From contig DHQL01000018.1 in the NCBI GenBank assembly GCA_002408085.1, positions 1-50,483 on the forward strand: 50,483 bases of DNA, written 5' to 3'. The notes below the pieces were generated by a model. It was given only the letters and a program-made list of their open reading frames with translations. It was not told the DNA's origin and ran no database searches. Shown one piece after another: positions 32,652-39,900 of the stretch (positions are counted from its first letter, which is position 1; each line of letters starts with the position of its first letter). The translations under genes were made by a program, and so were the position numbers. Source of the stretch: Spirochaeta sp. UBA5339. GTDB lineage: Bacteria > Spirochaetota > Spirochaetia > DSM-2461.

Positions 32652-32719
32652 AGTACAGATTATAGTAACAGGCCCCACCCTCTGACCATAACAGAAAAGA
32701 CGTTCATATTAATTAGAGC

Positions 32720-32766
32720 AAAAAAAGAGCCGCAAGCCCGGCCAGGAAGGCGACCGGACTTACGGC
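32720..32766 (-). terminator. intrinsic terminator of the tat/flavoprotein operon
   Basis: On the minus strand a 13-bp stem with two G-T pairs (32766-32754 with 32741-32729), a 12-nt loop and then TCTTTTTTT. It lies 34 bp after the stop of the FMN/FAD flavoprotein gene. Confidence 0.85.
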
Positions 32767-32800
32767 AAAATATCTATAAACAGGATTCTGTTATGGTGAA

Positions 32801-34858
32801 CTAGATTCCTTTAACAACGTTTTTACCGGCAACGTATCCGTAGTAAACACACATTGAGTGGCTTACACCGCGCATACAGATGGGGTACTCAACGGCGTAG
32901 CGGTTACCCTGTACGTTTCCTGTAACGTAGAGACCGGGAATAATGTCTCTTTTGGGGCTCTCGGGAACGCTGGCGGAGTAAGTGCGGCACTCTTCGTCAC
33001 TCTCAAGACCACCCAGACATACCAGAAGAACTGTTGTTCCCCACTGGTTAGCGTAGAAGGGTCCCTTTTCGAGGGGGAACATTCTCTTGCCGGACTTACC
33101 GAAGTCCTCGTCTACACCCTTGCGGGCCAGTTCGTTGTAGCGTTCGATGGAAGCCAGGGCCTTCTTCATTGACTCACCTTCAAACCCGAGCTTCTTAAGA
33201 AGCTCTTCAATGGTGTCGGCCTTGACCTTGTAGAATCCCTCTTTCTCCATATCTGAGACCTTGGTGTACTGACGGTCTTTAGCATTTGGGTGGGACATAT
33301 CTTCATCTTCGGGGATGATGTAGCACAGACCACCGTGGTTTGCGGGCATAAAGGGAATCTGATTTCCCCAGTTTGAATCGTAGATCTGGAAAGAAGTATG
33401 CTCGGGCTGCAGTTCAATCTGGTTTTCCAGCTGCTGACCGGGAATACACTCGTTCATAAAGCGCTCACCATGCTTGTTGATCTGGAGGAAGGGAGTGATT
33501 CCGACCTGCTGGCCGGGTTCACCGCCGCCCATATGGTGGGTCATGGGAGCATGGAAGTCCTGAACCTTGGCACCTGCCCAGGCACCCATTCTCAGGCCGT
33601 CACCGGTACTGATGGGATCACCCTTAACGTCCACACCGAGGATTCCCATTGTTGCCATTCTGGCGATCTTCTTGTCCATAACCTCTGGGGTGAAGTGATT
33701 CATGATTTTGTCATCGGCACTGTTGTCACCGGTAGCCAGAACAACACCCATCTTGGCATTGAACTGAATGTACTTGCCGTCTTCGGCTCTTTCAACAACA
33801 ATACCGGTAATTCTTCCGGAGTCGTCTTTCAGAAGCTTCTTACCGAAACATCCATAAAATACTTCTGTACCATTTTTAATGGCATCCTTCAGCTGGGCTT
33901 CAGCGATAAATCCCTGCTGGTCACGTCTGCTGGAACGGAACTCCATGGATGAGGGGAATGTGGGGAAGTCCTCTTCCTTGTAGTTGTAGTTCTCAGGAAG
34001 AGGCCATGAAAGGGGAACAAGAATACCCTTATCATACTGCTCCTGTGTAACCTTTTCTCTTGTGGAGTCACAGATGGTCAGTTCAGGGTAAGCACCCAGG
34101 AACCAGTCCATAGCCTCATGACCATGTTCGGCCCATTTGCTGTAGATGGGGCGTTTTGTTCTGTAGGTGGTCTCTTTTACAAGGCGGTCAACAACAGTAT
34201 TAGTATCCACAATGTTTTCACGTCCCCATCTTTTATTGAGGGAACCGTTCAGAAGCGCATATTCACCGGAGCGGACATTCATGGTAGCTGATTTTTCAAT
34301 CAATGCGACCTTGGCGCCTTCTTCGGCAGCGGATCTGGCAGTACAGATACCGGCAAGACCTGCACCTACGACAACAACATCAACTTCCTTAACTTCATCG
34401 ATCTTGCTGATCTGGGGTTCTTCACCCAGCCAGTCTTCACCGGCAGCCTCAGTAGCTCCGGAAACTGTTGAAACAACAGTCTGTCCCTTAGCCTGAGCGA
34501 TACAGTTGTCTACCGCAGTCTTTACGGCATTGGATGTCATTGTAGCACCGCTGACTCCGTCAACTTCGGCAGACTGAGCCTTCATGATGGCCTTTGCCAG
34601 GTCATCACCAATAACGGTACCGATTCCCTTGGACTCATGAGATACATCCAGAACAACATCGGTGATCTTGTCCTCTGAAAATGTCAGTGTTGCTGTTACT
34701 TCACCGACTCCCGTTGCTGTGGCACTGTATGTACCGGGGGTATAAAGTCCCTTACCTGTTCTGGGCTTACATCCTGTAGCCAGTGTTCCCAGGGCAACGG
34801 CACCAACCGTACCGGCTGCTCCCTTCAGGAACTTTCTTCTTGAAATATTATCTGCCAT
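32801..34858 (-). CDS. Tat-exported flavoprotein with FMN-binding and FAD reductase domains
   Basis: A 685-residue protein. The twin-arginine signal SRRKFLK (6-12) and a lipobox-like ATGC (Cys30) indicate a Tat-exported lipoprotein. Residues 38-125 are an FMN-binding domain with DGVSGATMTS; Thr106 is the expected site of covalent FMN attachment by ApbE, which is not encoded here. The FAD domain starts DVVVVGAGLAGICTARSA near residue 160 and resembles fumarate/urocanate reductase flavoproteins. The C-terminal end differs from the fumarate type: NVQGNRYAVEYPICMRGVSH replaces the usual glycine-rich FAD loop. It is an extracytoplasmic reductase fed with electrons through bound FMN; its substrate is unknown. 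GGGAGA precedes the ATG, and it is last in the tatC-tatB-tatA operon. Confidence 0.9.
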   Translation of the reverse strand: MADNISRRKFLKGAAGTVGAVALGTLATGCKPRTGKGLYTPGTYSATATGVGEVTATLTFSEDKITDVVLDVSHESKGIGTVIGDDLAKAIMKAQSAEVDGVSGATMTSNAVKTAVDNCIAQAKGQTVVSTVSGATEAAGEDWLGEEPQISKIDEVKEVDVVVVGAGLAGICTARSAAEEGAKVALIEKSATMNVRSGEYALLNGSLNKRWGRENIVDTNTVVDRLVKETTYRTKRPIYSKWAEHGHEAMDWFLGAYPELTICDSTREKVTQEQYDKGILVPLSWPLPENYNYKEEDFPTFPSSMEFRSSRRDQQGFIAEAQLKDAIKNGTEVFYGCFGKKLLKDDSGRITGIVVERAEDGKYIQFNAKMGVVLATGDNSADDKIMNHFTPEVMDKKIARMATMGILGVDVKGDPISTGDGLRMGAWAGAKVQDFHAPMTHHMGGGEPGQQVGITPFLQINKHGERFMNECIPGQQLENQIELQPEHTSFQIYDSNWGNQIPFMPANHGGLCYIIPEDEDMSHPNAKDRQYTKVSDMEKEGFYKVKADTIEELLKKLGFEGESMKKALASIERYNELARKGVDEDFGKSGKRMFPLEKGPFYANQWGTTVLLVCLGGLESDEECRTYSASVPESPKRDIIPGLYVTGNVQGNRYAVEYPICMRGVSHSMCVYYGYVAGKNVVKGI

Positions 34859-34903
34859 AGTTCTCTCCCTATAGTTTTATACACACCTCACCCGGGACAG
34901 CTC

Positions 34904-34923
34904 TTTCAGGTTTTTTCCTGAAA
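34904..34923 (-). promoter_or_regulatory. hairpin between tatA and the flavoprotein gene
   Basis: TTTCAGG and CCTGAAA flank six bases. It sits in the 117-bp gap between tatA and the flavoprotein gene. No T-run follows on the minus strand, so it is more likely a processing or stability element than a full terminator. Confidence 0.35.
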
Positions 34924-34975
34924 AAAGTTGAACACGGAAGTGAGATATTAAATTGTTAGTTGAATCAGTTAGCTC

Positions 34976-35179
34976 TTATTTTTTAGATTTGCTTTTTTTC
35001 GCAGACTTTGAATCTTCGACTTCTGCACTGTCGTCCTCGACGTCGTATCCCTCTTTCATTCCCTTCTCAAGCTCTTTTTTTGCCTGACCGATGGAACGGG
35101 CGAACTTCGGAAGCGCTGACGCTCCGAAAAGGACCATGCCAGTTGCCGCAATGACAACGATTTCTGTAGTACCAATCAT
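34976..35179 (-). CDS. tatA: TatA-type twin-arginine translocase subunit (copy 2)
   Basis: A 67-residue protein: membrane helix (TEIVVIAATGMVLFGASALP), then FARSIGQAKKELEKGMKEG and an acidic, then Lys/Ser-rich tail. It is nearly identical over the first 40 residues to the TatA at 26412-26609; the tails differ. AGGAGG precedes the ATG. It stands between tatB and the Tat-exported flavoprotein in one operon, so the translocase and a main client are made together. Confidence 0.93.
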   Translation of the reverse strand: MIGTTEIVVIAATGMVLFGASALPKFARSIGQAKKELEKGMKEGYDVEDDSAEVEDSKSAKKSKSKK

Positions 35180-35238
35180 AATTGGAATCCTCCTGAAATT
35201 TGTTTCCAGCCCTTTTCGGGCATTAATTAAATCGGATT

Positions 35239-35511
35239 TCAGACCTTTTCGGTCTTCTCCTCATTATTACCTTCTTTTTTGCCGTCACCCTCAGATGTCT
35301 CAGCTTTCTTGACCTTCTCTGAACCCGGCTTCTCCGGCTTGTCGTCGATTTTTACGGAGTTGATCTCTCCCATAAATGTATCCCGATAATCCTTGATCAT
35401 TCCGAGAAACCGCCCGATGCTTCTGGCTACCTTCGGTACATCACCGGGTCTGACAATCAGCAGGGCAACGACAAATACAATAAAAAACTCGGACATTCCC
35501 ATATTAAACAT
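35239..35511 (-). CDS. tatB: TatB-type translocase subunit
   Basis: A 90-residue protein. The start MFNMGMSEFFIVFVVALLIV is the TatB pattern (MFxxGxSE plus membrane helix), followed by RPGDVPKVARSIGRFL and a long charged Lys/Glu tail. TatB helps TatC receive Tat substrates. Its ATG overlaps the tatC stop by 8 bp, so translation is coupled. A separate TatB together with TatA suggests a three-component Tat system. Confidence 0.88.
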   Translation of the reverse strand: MFNMGMSEFFIVFVVALLIVRPGDVPKVARSIGRFLGMIKDYRDTFMGEINSVKIDDKPEKPGSEKVKKAETSEGDGKKEGNNEEKTEKV

Positions 35512-36256
35512 CTTCTTCTGCTCCCTTTCCGAATCTGAAAATAAAGGCTATCAGCAGGGCGATAAAGTAGAGCACAATCAAGGGCACCGCTATAGCAATC
35601 TGAGAGACAAAGTCCGGCGGTGTGAACAGGGCAGAGATCAGAAAGGCCCCTAAAATCACAAATCGGCTCGCCTTAAGCAGCGCTCTCCTGCTGATCAGGT
35701 TCATAATCATCAGAACTTCCAGAACAATAGGAAGCTGAAACAGGAGAACTCCCCCCATAAGGAAACGCAGAACATAAAAGATGTTCTTGTCGAAGTTCAG
35801 CAGCATACCCACACCCTCAGGAATAAAACCTGATCCCGTAAGAAAGCGGATAGAGATAGGCACGATGTAAAAGTATCCGTAAAAGAATCCCAGGAATGAG
35901 AGAACCACCGCAACCACAAGGCAGAGACCGATAATCCAGCGCTCCTTCCTTGTAAGGGCGGGGAACACAAATGCCAGAATATTGAAGAGATGAACCGGCG
36001 ATGATATCACCAGACCCGCAATCAAAGAGAGTTTGATCTTAATCAGAAATCCCTCATAGATATAACTGATAAAAAGAGTCTGCCCGAGGATCTCCTCAAG
36101 AACCGAAAAAGGTTCGAAGAAAAAAGAGAAGATCTGATCATAAAAATAGAGGCACGCCCCCGCACCGATCACCAGTGCAACCAATGAGACAAGAATTCTT
36201 GTCCTCAACTCAGTGATGTGTTCCAACAGCGACATTTCGTCTCTGCCCTGTCCCAT
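35504..36256 (-). CDS. tatC: TatC twin-arginine translocase core subunit
   Basis: A 250-residue membrane protein with six helices. MSLLEHITELRTRILVSLVAL is the conserved TatC N-terminus that binds the twin-arginine signal. FVFPALTRKERWIIG and FQLPIVLEVLMIMNLISRRAL follow, and the last helices end near FGKGAEEDV. AGGAG lies 8 nt before the ATG. It is first in the operon tatC-tatB-tatA-flavoprotein, and is the only TatC in the window, so it should serve both flavoproteins. Order tatC first is unusual compared with the common tatA-tatB-tatC. Confidence 0.95.
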   Translation of the reverse strand: MGQGRDEMSLLEHITELRTRILVSLVALVIGAGACLYFYDQIFSFFFEPFSVLEEILGQTLFISYIYEGFLIKIKLSLIAGLVISSPVHLFNILAFVFPALTRKERWIIGLCLVVAVVLSFLGFFYGYFYIVPISIRFLTGSGFIPEGVGMLLNFDKNIFYVLRFLMGGVLLFQLPIVLEVLMIMNLISRRALLKASRFVILGAFLISALFTPPDFVSQIAIAVPLIVLYFIALLIAFIFRFGKGAEEDV

Positions 36257-36381
36257 ACATAATACTCCTGAAAATATGTGTACCGGAAAAATACTCTTCC
36301 GGCTTCGGGATACGATGGGATATTACGATAAAAAAAGAACGATATCGTTCTATCCGATAAGATCAGACCTTTTTTATCGAT

Positions 36382-37542
36382 TTATTTTGAACGATTCAAC
36401 TTTCTGAACTGACTTGGAGTGCAATCCTTCTCCTTTTTGAAGACGCTGTTGAAGGTGCCCTTTGAATTAAATCCCGCTTCGTATGCCACCTCGATTATAT
36501 TCAGGTCAGACTCCTTCAACAAGCGGCAGGCTTCGGCTATGCGGTAGCGGTTGATAAATGAGTGATAATTCAGACCGGTATTCTGGTTGATGGTCTGAGA
36601 GAGGTTGTGATAGGTGGAACCCGTCTTCTCCGCAAGGGTCCTCAGGTCCATCTCGGAATCGGACCAGAGCTTCTCCTCCTCAATGATCCGGCACAGCTTT
36701 TCAAAGATCTTCCGGTCGTCACCGGGCTGGAGTCCCGACTTCTGATACTTGGGCTGGGGCTTCACCTTCTCTTCGGCTCCTGCAGGACTGTTCTCACCCT
36801 GCAGAGAGGACTTATCTCCGGAACCGCCGGGCTGACTGTCCGACAGCAGCAGAATGTAGTTGTAGATCAGTATAATAAAGACAGGGAAGTCCTTTATCAG
36901 GCGGACATAGGAGGTCTCCCAGAAGGGATAGTTGGTCAGCTGTGTCAGAAAGTAGACTACCCCGAAAAAGATAAGAAGATAGAGACTGAGTATGTTCCTC
37001 AGCTTTCTGAACTTCCCCTTTTCAAGGCTGTTCTTTGATCTGTAGAGCAGAATAAAACAGTAAACAAGAGATAAGAAGAAACAGAGGATGGCCAGATTAT
37101 ACATATGGATGTTCCCCAGCATGGGCGCAGGAATTATACCCTTTTGAAACATCAGGATTTTTTCATCACCGGGCAGACTGAATCGGGGTATATGAGCCAC
37201 GGTGATAACAAGGAAGGGAATAAAATAGGCCAGGCGGATTATACCTGTCCATTTCTGAGGTCCTCTTCCTGTCATTTTTTCAATGTATATCATCAGAACC
37301 GGCGGAATCAGGAAGAGCACAGTAAAGTCGGTAAACAGCAGAAATGGAAGGACTTCATAGAGCCCTGTGGGAATCAGCAGATCCGTCAGATAGATATAGA
37401 GGGTCAGGAAGAAGAGGATATTGAAGAGGATGTCTCCCCTCTTCTTCACGGCAAAGCGGTAGGCAAGGATGCCCGTCAGGGTCAGGGCCTGGGCAAAGCC
37501 GAAAAAGAGCAGCAGTGTTAGGAATGAAAAACTGAAGGTCAC
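36382..37542 (-). CDS. membrane AraC-family regulator with N-terminal 7TM-like domain
   Basis: A 386-residue protein. Residues 1-235 contain about seven membrane helices, a likely sensing domain. A linker with Ser/Gly/Gln follows, and the AraC DNA-binding domain lies near 275-386: LRTLAEKTGSTYHNLSQTINQ for the first helix-turn-helix, then IIEVAYEAGFNSKGTFNSVFKKEKDCTPSQFRK for the second. It probably controls genes in response to a signal at the membrane. The start is a GTG with a poor ribosome site. It lies 125 bp upstream of tatC on the same strand, so it may govern the Tat operon, but no operator is recognised. Confidence 0.88.
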   Translation of the reverse strand: MTFSFSFLTLLLFFGFAQALTLTGILAYRFAVKKRGDILFNILFFLTLYIYLTDLLIPTGLYEVLPFLLFTDFTVLFLIPPVLMIYIEKMTGRGPQKWTGIIRLAYFIPFLVITVAHIPRFSLPGDEKILMFQKGIIPAPMLGNIHMYNLAILCFFLSLVYCFILLYRSKNSLEKGKFRKLRNILSLYLLIFFGVVYFLTQLTNYPFWETSYVRLIKDFPVFIILIYNYILLLSDSQPGGSGDKSSLQGENSPAGAEEKVKPQPKYQKSGLQPGDDRKIFEKLCRIIEEEKLWSDSEMDLRTLAEKTGSTYHNLSQTINQNTGLNYHSFINRYRIAEACRLLKESDLNIIEVAYEAGFNSKGTFNSVFKKEKDCTPSQFRKLNRSK

Positions 37543-37647
37543 ACTCCAATACTAGCCTGTCCGGGTCCCGAATTCCAATATGAAAAGGGTGTTAAATTGG
37601 TGAACTTTGACCGGTAACAGTCCTCCTGTCATTGGCCATAATCATCG

Positions 37648-37667
37648 CCGACATTTTTCAATGTCGG
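37648..37667. repeat. 8-bp hairpin upstream of the AraC-type gene
   Basis: CCGACATT, loop TTTC, AATGTCGG. It lies between the 3' end of the repeat lipoprotein gene and the AraC-type gene. No T-run follows on either strand. It could be a regulatory inverted repeat or a weak terminator for the minus-strand operon. Confidence 0.4.
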
Positions 37668-37716
37668 TCTTGAAGCTCCTGATTTAATTCCCGGAATGCG
37701 CTATCGTATATCGGTA

Positions 37717-39780
37717 TCAAAAAGTGTAATCCCATCCATCCGGACCGAAACTTTCATTTGCCGGCAGAGGAGAATCATTAATGAGCATATCCTTATTAGC
37801 ATAAACAGTGTTGGTATACATCTCTCCAGAATATGTAATCCTGTAGACTCTGAATGTATCGCCCATTCTCCCGGTTAGACTGCTGTTCATGGCAAAAAGA
37901 TTGACAAAATCACTGTTATTGGCATTTCCGCAGATACCGCCCACATAACCCTCAGGAACAAAAATATCACCAAAAGACCAGCTATTCTGACAGGAAAGAA
38001 ATATACCCTGACCGATAAGGCCTCCTGCGTATATTTCTGAAGAACTTTGTGCTGCGCTTGAGATGATGACATCAGCTGTACACTCAATAATATATGTTCC
38101 AGAAGTCTTGTTATCATTATTGAGTGAACTATATGAATAACCCAGAATACCGCCTAAGGAAAAGTTATTGACAGTGACACTATCCAGCACATCAATCCTG
38201 CCTTTTGATACGGAATTCCTTATTATACCCGGACTGGATATTTCTCCAACCAGTCCTCCTACTCTGGCACTTTCAGAAAGACCTCGGACTTCTATCACCC
38301 CTTCTGCGGTAACATTTGAGACTTCCCCTCCATTCAGATGCCCGATGACAGCCCCAATTCTATAAATGTTCTCTGTATCAATAATTAAAGAATAGTCTGT
38401 CAGGGTAACATTCTTTACTACCCCTGTTACATCGCAGAACAGTCCCCCTGAGGCACGATATCCTGTTGAAACAGTCCGTGACAAACTGGAAATAGTAAAA
38501 TCTCCACCATTAAAACTTCCGGAAAAGGGATCAGCCACATAGTGATTGCTGCTGAATCCGACAGGAGTAAATTCAATACCTTCCAAACTAATATCATCAA
38601 CCTGTTTATAGTGGTCATTTAGAGTATATGGGCTACCCTCCGCACCTATCCAGCCGAGAGCCTCGGCACTGTTTATCTCAAAGGGAGAAGTTTCCGAACC
38701 ACTACCACTCAGTGCCAGTTCCCACTGTGGATAGATATCCAGAACTCCTACTTCTGTTACAGGAATATAAACATCCGTACCGGGAACATAGGAATTACCA
38801 GACAGATCCTCCCATCCTGTAAAATTGTAGTATTTCTTTTGAATAACACCCCTTTGAGGGACTGTCAACTTGTCACCCTCATAGAGGATCTCTGATGAAG
38901 GAGCGACTCCTCCTGTAATATCTTCACATATATAATTAACAGTCAAGAAAGGTATAAGCTCCCATACAGGATGGAGGGTCTCATCATTCCCGATGTCGAC
39001 TCCCAGAGCAATAGCTTGCCCTGCTTCAAAATCGTATTCAAGGGCTCCGGCAGATGTGGCCCAACCCATAAATTTAAAGCCTGGGTTAGCTATGTCTCCC
39101 TGACTGGCCAGTGTGACTTCATCCTCAGCATATCCCCATTGGCTGGAAGGAGTCTGACCATCTGCGTCTCCGATGTCATACTGTATTCTGTAAACCTGTT
39201 CTGAACCAGCTATGCCATACAGAGTGGTATTACCAGTCAGATAGATTTGATCACCAAACATATAGAATATGCCACTTCCATCCTGATTGGTATTCCATCC
39301 AACCCAGAATTGCACACTCAAGTCAGCGGCAATATCCAGAGGCTTATCAAAGGTTGATGTCTGATCCAACGCCAGCTCACCCTCATATTCCCCGTCAATA
39401 TGATACTTGAGGGTATACTCATTCTTCTGCCAGGCAGCCCAAAGTGTGATATTGGAAACCCCGAAAGTAAGGATATCACCGGGGTAGTAATCGACAGACC
39501 CCTCTTCTGTCAGACTCCAGCCCTGGAAGGTATAATGATTATAGACAAGGCTGCCCTGATCCTTCACCTCTGCTGTCTTACCCTCAATATAGATCACAGA
39601 GTCAACGGGATTCGAACCGGTAACATCTGCATACCTGCTATATTGGTAGGTCAGGGAGAAGGTGTTGATGCTGTTTACTCGTTCCAGATAATCGGCGTAG
39701 TCGGAGCGGCTTAGCATCTCACAAACTGTAAGAAGCAGAATCATTAGAAGGACTAGTGGTATGGAATGCCTGGTTTTCAT
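37717..39780 (-). CDS. lipoprotein with Listeria-Bacteroides and GLUG-like repeats (copy B)
   Basis: A 687-residue protein. The signal peptide ends in LLLTVC, a probable lipobox. Residues about 35-360 hold repeated InlB-type segments of the form GWSL...GD...LxAxW, each with a GW and a trailing W (such as YTFQGWSLTEEGSVDYYPGD and FKFMGWATSAGA). Residues 420-660 contain GLUG-like units (GGLVGEISSPGIIRNS, GGLIGQG, VGGICGNANNS) typical of surface adhesin-like proteins. GGAGG precedes the ATG. It is a tandem paralogue of the upstream gene and probably last in the cyclase/FecR operon. A surface-exposed role is inferred from the domains. Confidence 0.85.
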   Translation of the reverse strand: MKTRHSIPLVLLMILLLTVCEMLSRSDYADYLERVNSINTFSLTYQYSRYADVTGSNPVDSVIYIEGKTAEVKDQGSLVYNHYTFQGWSLTEEGSVDYYPGDILTFGVSNITLWAAWQKNEYTLKYHIDGEYEGELALDQTSTFDKPLDIAADLSVQFWVGWNTNQDGSGIFYMFGDQIYLTGNTTLYGIAGSEQVYRIQYDIGDADGQTPSSQWGYAEDEVTLASQGDIANPGFKFMGWATSAGALEYDFEAGQAIALGVDIGNDETLHPVWELIPFLTVNYICEDITGGVAPSSEILYEGDKLTVPQRGVIQKKYYNFTGWEDLSGNSYVPGTDVYIPVTEVGVLDIYPQWELALSGSGSETSPFEINSAEALGWIGAEGSPYTLNDHYKQVDDISLEGIEFTPVGFSSNHYVADPFSGSFNGGDFTISSLSRTVSTGYRASGGLFCDVTGVVKNVTLTDYSLIIDTENIYRIGAVIGHLNGGEVSNVTAEGVIEVRGLSESARVGGLVGEISSPGIIRNSVSKGRIDVLDSVTVNNFSLGGILGYSYSSLNNDNKTSGTYIIECTADVIISSAAQSSSEIYAGGLIGQGIFLSCQNSWSFGDIFVPEGYVGGICGNANNSDFVNLFAMNSSLTGRMGDTFRVYRITYSGEMYTNTVYANKDMLINDSPLPANESFGPDGWDYTF

Positions 39781-39838
39781 ATAAAGCCTCCGATTTTACA
39801 CTTCTCCCGTTAGGGGCAATTACCATTGTTATCGTACC

Positions 39839-39886
39839 TTTTTGTGACAGCTGGCAGCAGACCTGCCCCCGGTCAGGGCACAAAAA
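39839..39886 (-). terminator. imperfect hairpin between the two repeat-lipoprotein genes
   Basis: An outer stem of TTTTTGTG with CACAAAAA and an inner GGCAG/CTGCC stem lie in the 120-bp gap. The outer stem supplies T-rich ends on both strands. It could reduce read-through from copy A into copy B. Confidence 0.4.
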
Positions 39887-39900
39887 ACTGACGATTCTAT

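Noticed and set aside
39781..39800. AAAGCCTCCG, reminiscent of the c-di-GMP-I riboswitch core
   Set aside because: It is on the wrong strand, and is simply the reverse complement of the GGAGG ribosome site of the lipoprotein gene. The rest of the riboswitch consensus is missing.
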